DNA of 6,102 nucleotides, from contig JAGAYQ010000089.1 in assembly GCA_017940445.1 (NCBI GenBank), positions 1 to 6,102 on the forward strand. Reading direction: 5' to 3'. The stretch comes from Pyramidobacter sp. (GTDB lineage: Bacteria > Synergistota > Synergistia > Synergistales > Dethiosulfovibrionaceae). Below the pieces are notes generated by a model that saw nothing but the letters and a program-made list of their open reading frames with translations, was not told the DNA's origin and did no database searches. The translations under genes and the position numbers were made by a program. Positions 4,532 through 6,102 of this stretch are shown here, piece by piece (the stretch's first letter is position 1; every line of letters starts with the position of its first letter).

Positions 4532-6102
4532 ATGAACAAAAAACAGAAAAAATCGCTCGTGCGCATCCTTGCGGCGGCGGCGATGATGATCGCGCTGCAC
4601 TTTTTCGCGCCGCCTGCGGGCATCGCGCGCTTTGCGCTGTACCTGATCCCCTACCTGACCGTGGGCGGCGACATCCTGATCAAGGCGGCCAAAGGCATCC
4701 GCAACCGCCAGGTCTTTGACGAGAACTTCCTCATGGCTGTCGCCACCGGCGGCGCGCTGGCGCTGGCCGTTTCCGGCGGCAACGATTACGTCGAGGCGGT
4801 GGCCGTGATGCTGTTCTACCAGGTCGGCGAGCTGTTCCAGAGCATCGCCGTCGGCCGCAGCCGCCGCAACATCACCGCGCTGATGGACATCCGCCCCGAC
4901 TACGCCAACGTTGAGCGCGACGGCGAGCTCGTTCAGACCGATCCAGACGAGGTGGCCGTCGGCACGGTCATCGTCGTGCGCCCGGGCGAAAAAGTGCCCA
5001 TCGACGGCGTCGTCGTCAGCGGCGATTCCACGCTCGACACCGCCGCCCTGACCGGCGAAAGCGCCCCCAGATCGGTGAAGACGGGCGACGAGATCCTGTC
5101 CGGCTGCGTCAACATGAGCGGCGTCCTCTCCGTGCGTACGACCAAGGAGTTCGGCGAGTCCACCGTGTCGAAGATCCTCGACCTGGTCGAGAACGCCAGC
5201 TCGCGCAAGTCGAAATCCGAGGAGTTCATCACGCGCTTCGCCCGCGTGTACACGCCCGCCGTGTGCTTCTCAGCCCTCGCCCTCGCGCTGCTGCCGCCGC
5301 TGGCGCGTCTTGTCATGGGGCTCAGCCCCGCGTGGGCCGACTGGATCTACCGCGCACTCACCTTCCTCGTCATCAGCTGCCCGTGCGCGCTCGTCGTCAG
5401 CATCCCGCTCTCGTTCTTCGCGGGCCTCGGCGGCGCCAGCAAGGCCGGTGTGCTCGTCAAGGGCTCCAACTTCCTCGAAACGCTCTCCAACGTGACGGCC
5501 GTCGCCTTCGACAAGACCGGAACGCTCACGCGGGGCGTGTTCGAAGTCAGCGGCGTGCACCACTCCCCGCTTGCTCAGGACAAGCTGCTTGAATACGCAG
5601 CCCTGGCCGAAAGCGCCTCGTCCCACCCCATCAGCGCTTCGCTGCGCACCGCCTGGGGCAAGCCCATCGACCGTTCGCGCGTGACCGACATCCGCGAGTA
5701 CAGCGGCGAAGGCGTCACCGCGACCGTCGACGGCATCCCCGTCGCCGCCGGCAACGCCAAGCTGATGGAGCGCCTCGGCGTGCCCTTCATCCCCTGCCGC
5801 AGCCACGGCTCGATCGTCCACATGGCCGTAAACGGCGAGTACGCCGGGCACATCGTCGTCAGCGACGTGGTGCGTCCCACCTCGGCCGAAGCCATGCGCC
5901 GCCTGAAAGACGCCGGCGTGAAAAAGACCGTCATGCTCACCGGCGACCGCGAAGAAAGCGCCCGCGCCATCGCCGCGGAGCTGGGCATCACCGATTATCG
6001 CGCCGAGCTGCTGCCCGACGGCAAAGTGACCGCCGTCGAAGAACTGCTTGCCGCGCAGCCCCGCGGGGAAAAACTGGCCTTCGTCGGCGACGGCATCAAC
6101 GA
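4532..6102 (+). CDS. P1B-type Zn/Cd(/Pb)-translocating ATPase, 5' part
   Basis: The frame is open from ATG 4532 (GAGGAG at 4517-4522, nine bases upstream) to the window end, giving 523 codons plus two bases; the 3' end is outside. It is an inner-membrane metal efflux pump driven by ATP. Landmarks: membrane helices near residues 10-26, 30-50, 65-82 and 85-106; actuator TGES at 174-177; helices near 240-262 and 272-298 with the metal-site CPC at 283-285; phosphorylation motif DKTGTLT with Asp327; nucleotide-binding His-Pro at 365-366 and GEG at 392-394; TGDR at 470-473; and GDGIN at 519-523, cut just before the expected Asp. The CPC context (ISCPCALVVSIPLSFF) and the Asp-bearing HMA partner favour the Zn/Cd/Pb class (ZntA/CadA) over copper pumps. 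The N-terminus has no HMA domain; the separate 72-residue protein upstream appears to supply it. Expected total length is about 610-640 residues. Confidence 0.93.
   Translation, partial: MNKKQKKSLVRILAAAAMMIALHFFAPPAGIARFALYLIPYLTVGGDILIKAAKGIRNRQVFDENFLMAVATGGALALAVSGGNDYVEAVAVMLFYQVGELFQSIAVGRSRRNITALMDIRPDYANVERDGELVQTDPDEVAVGTVIVVRPGEKVPIDGVVVSGDSTLDTAALTGESAPRSVKTGDEILSGCVNMSGVLSVRTTKEFGESTVSKILDLVENASSRKSKSEEFITRFARVYTPAVCFSALALALLPPLARLVMGLSPAWADWIYRALTFLVISCPCALVVSIPLSFFAGLGGASKAGVLVKGSNFLETLSNVTAVAFDKTGTLTRGVFEVSGVHHSPLAQDKLLEYAALAESASSHPISASLRTAWGKPIDRSRVTDIREYSGEGVTATVDGIPVAAGNAKLMERLGVPFIPCRSHGSIVHMAVNGEYAGHIVVSDVVRPTSAEAMRRLKDAGVKKTVMLTGDREESARAIAAELGITDYRAELLPDGKVTAVEELLAAQPRGEKLAFVGDGIN

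Noticed and set aside
5270..5851. 193-residue open frame and other minus-strand frames opposite the P-type ATPase
   Set aside because: The plus strand carries continuous, motif-complete P1B ATPase coding sequence; the antisense frames have shadow composition and no ribosome site.

Overview
The window is a G+C-rich bacterial chromosome segment with strongly G/C-biased third codon positions in most genes. It carries three metabolic or transport units and one gene of visibly different base composition. The protein styles (an anaerobe-type IMP dehydrogenase, a Sir2-like deacylase, an ArsR / small HMA / Zn-Cd P-type ATPase set) fit an anaerobic Synergistota- or Firmicutes-like host. This placement is inference only; no rRNA or other marker gene is present.

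Layout from left to right: the 3' part of a Sir2-family gene (1-542, +); a leader with a good sigma70-type promoter; a complete guaB (IMP dehydrogenase, 738-2246, +); an intergenic region of about 190 bp with a strong intrinsic terminator nested inside two inverted arrays of 7-bp repeats; an ArsR/SmtB-type metalloregulator (2438-2803, -); an AAA/DUF4143 ATPase (2860-4059, -); a divergent promoter region with a palindromic operator candidate (about 4096-4215); a 72-residue heavy-metal-binding (HMA) protein (4247-4465, +); an intercistronic hairpin plus T-tract; and the first 523 codons of a P1B-type Zn/Cd-translocating ATPase (4532 to the window end, +).

How the parts may work together: the ArsR protein, the operator-bearing promoter, the HMA protein and the P-type ATPase form a classical metal-sensing and efflux module. 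The metal-binding domain, often fused to the ATPase N-terminus, is encoded here as a separate small protein upstream. A terminator-like hairpin between the two genes would favour synthesis of the small protein over the pump. The lower-G+C AAA/DUF4143 gene lies between arsR and the divergent promoter, as if it had been inserted into the module and captured its promoter.

The most notable single gene is guaB. Its sequence, including the active-site loop, the flap and the residues tied to mycophenolic acid tolerance, resembles (from memory) the IMP dehydrogenase of the protist Tritrichomonas foetus far more than textbook bacterial GuaB. I found no clear evidence of a wholly new multi-gene system; the findings are local oddities of architecture and regulation.
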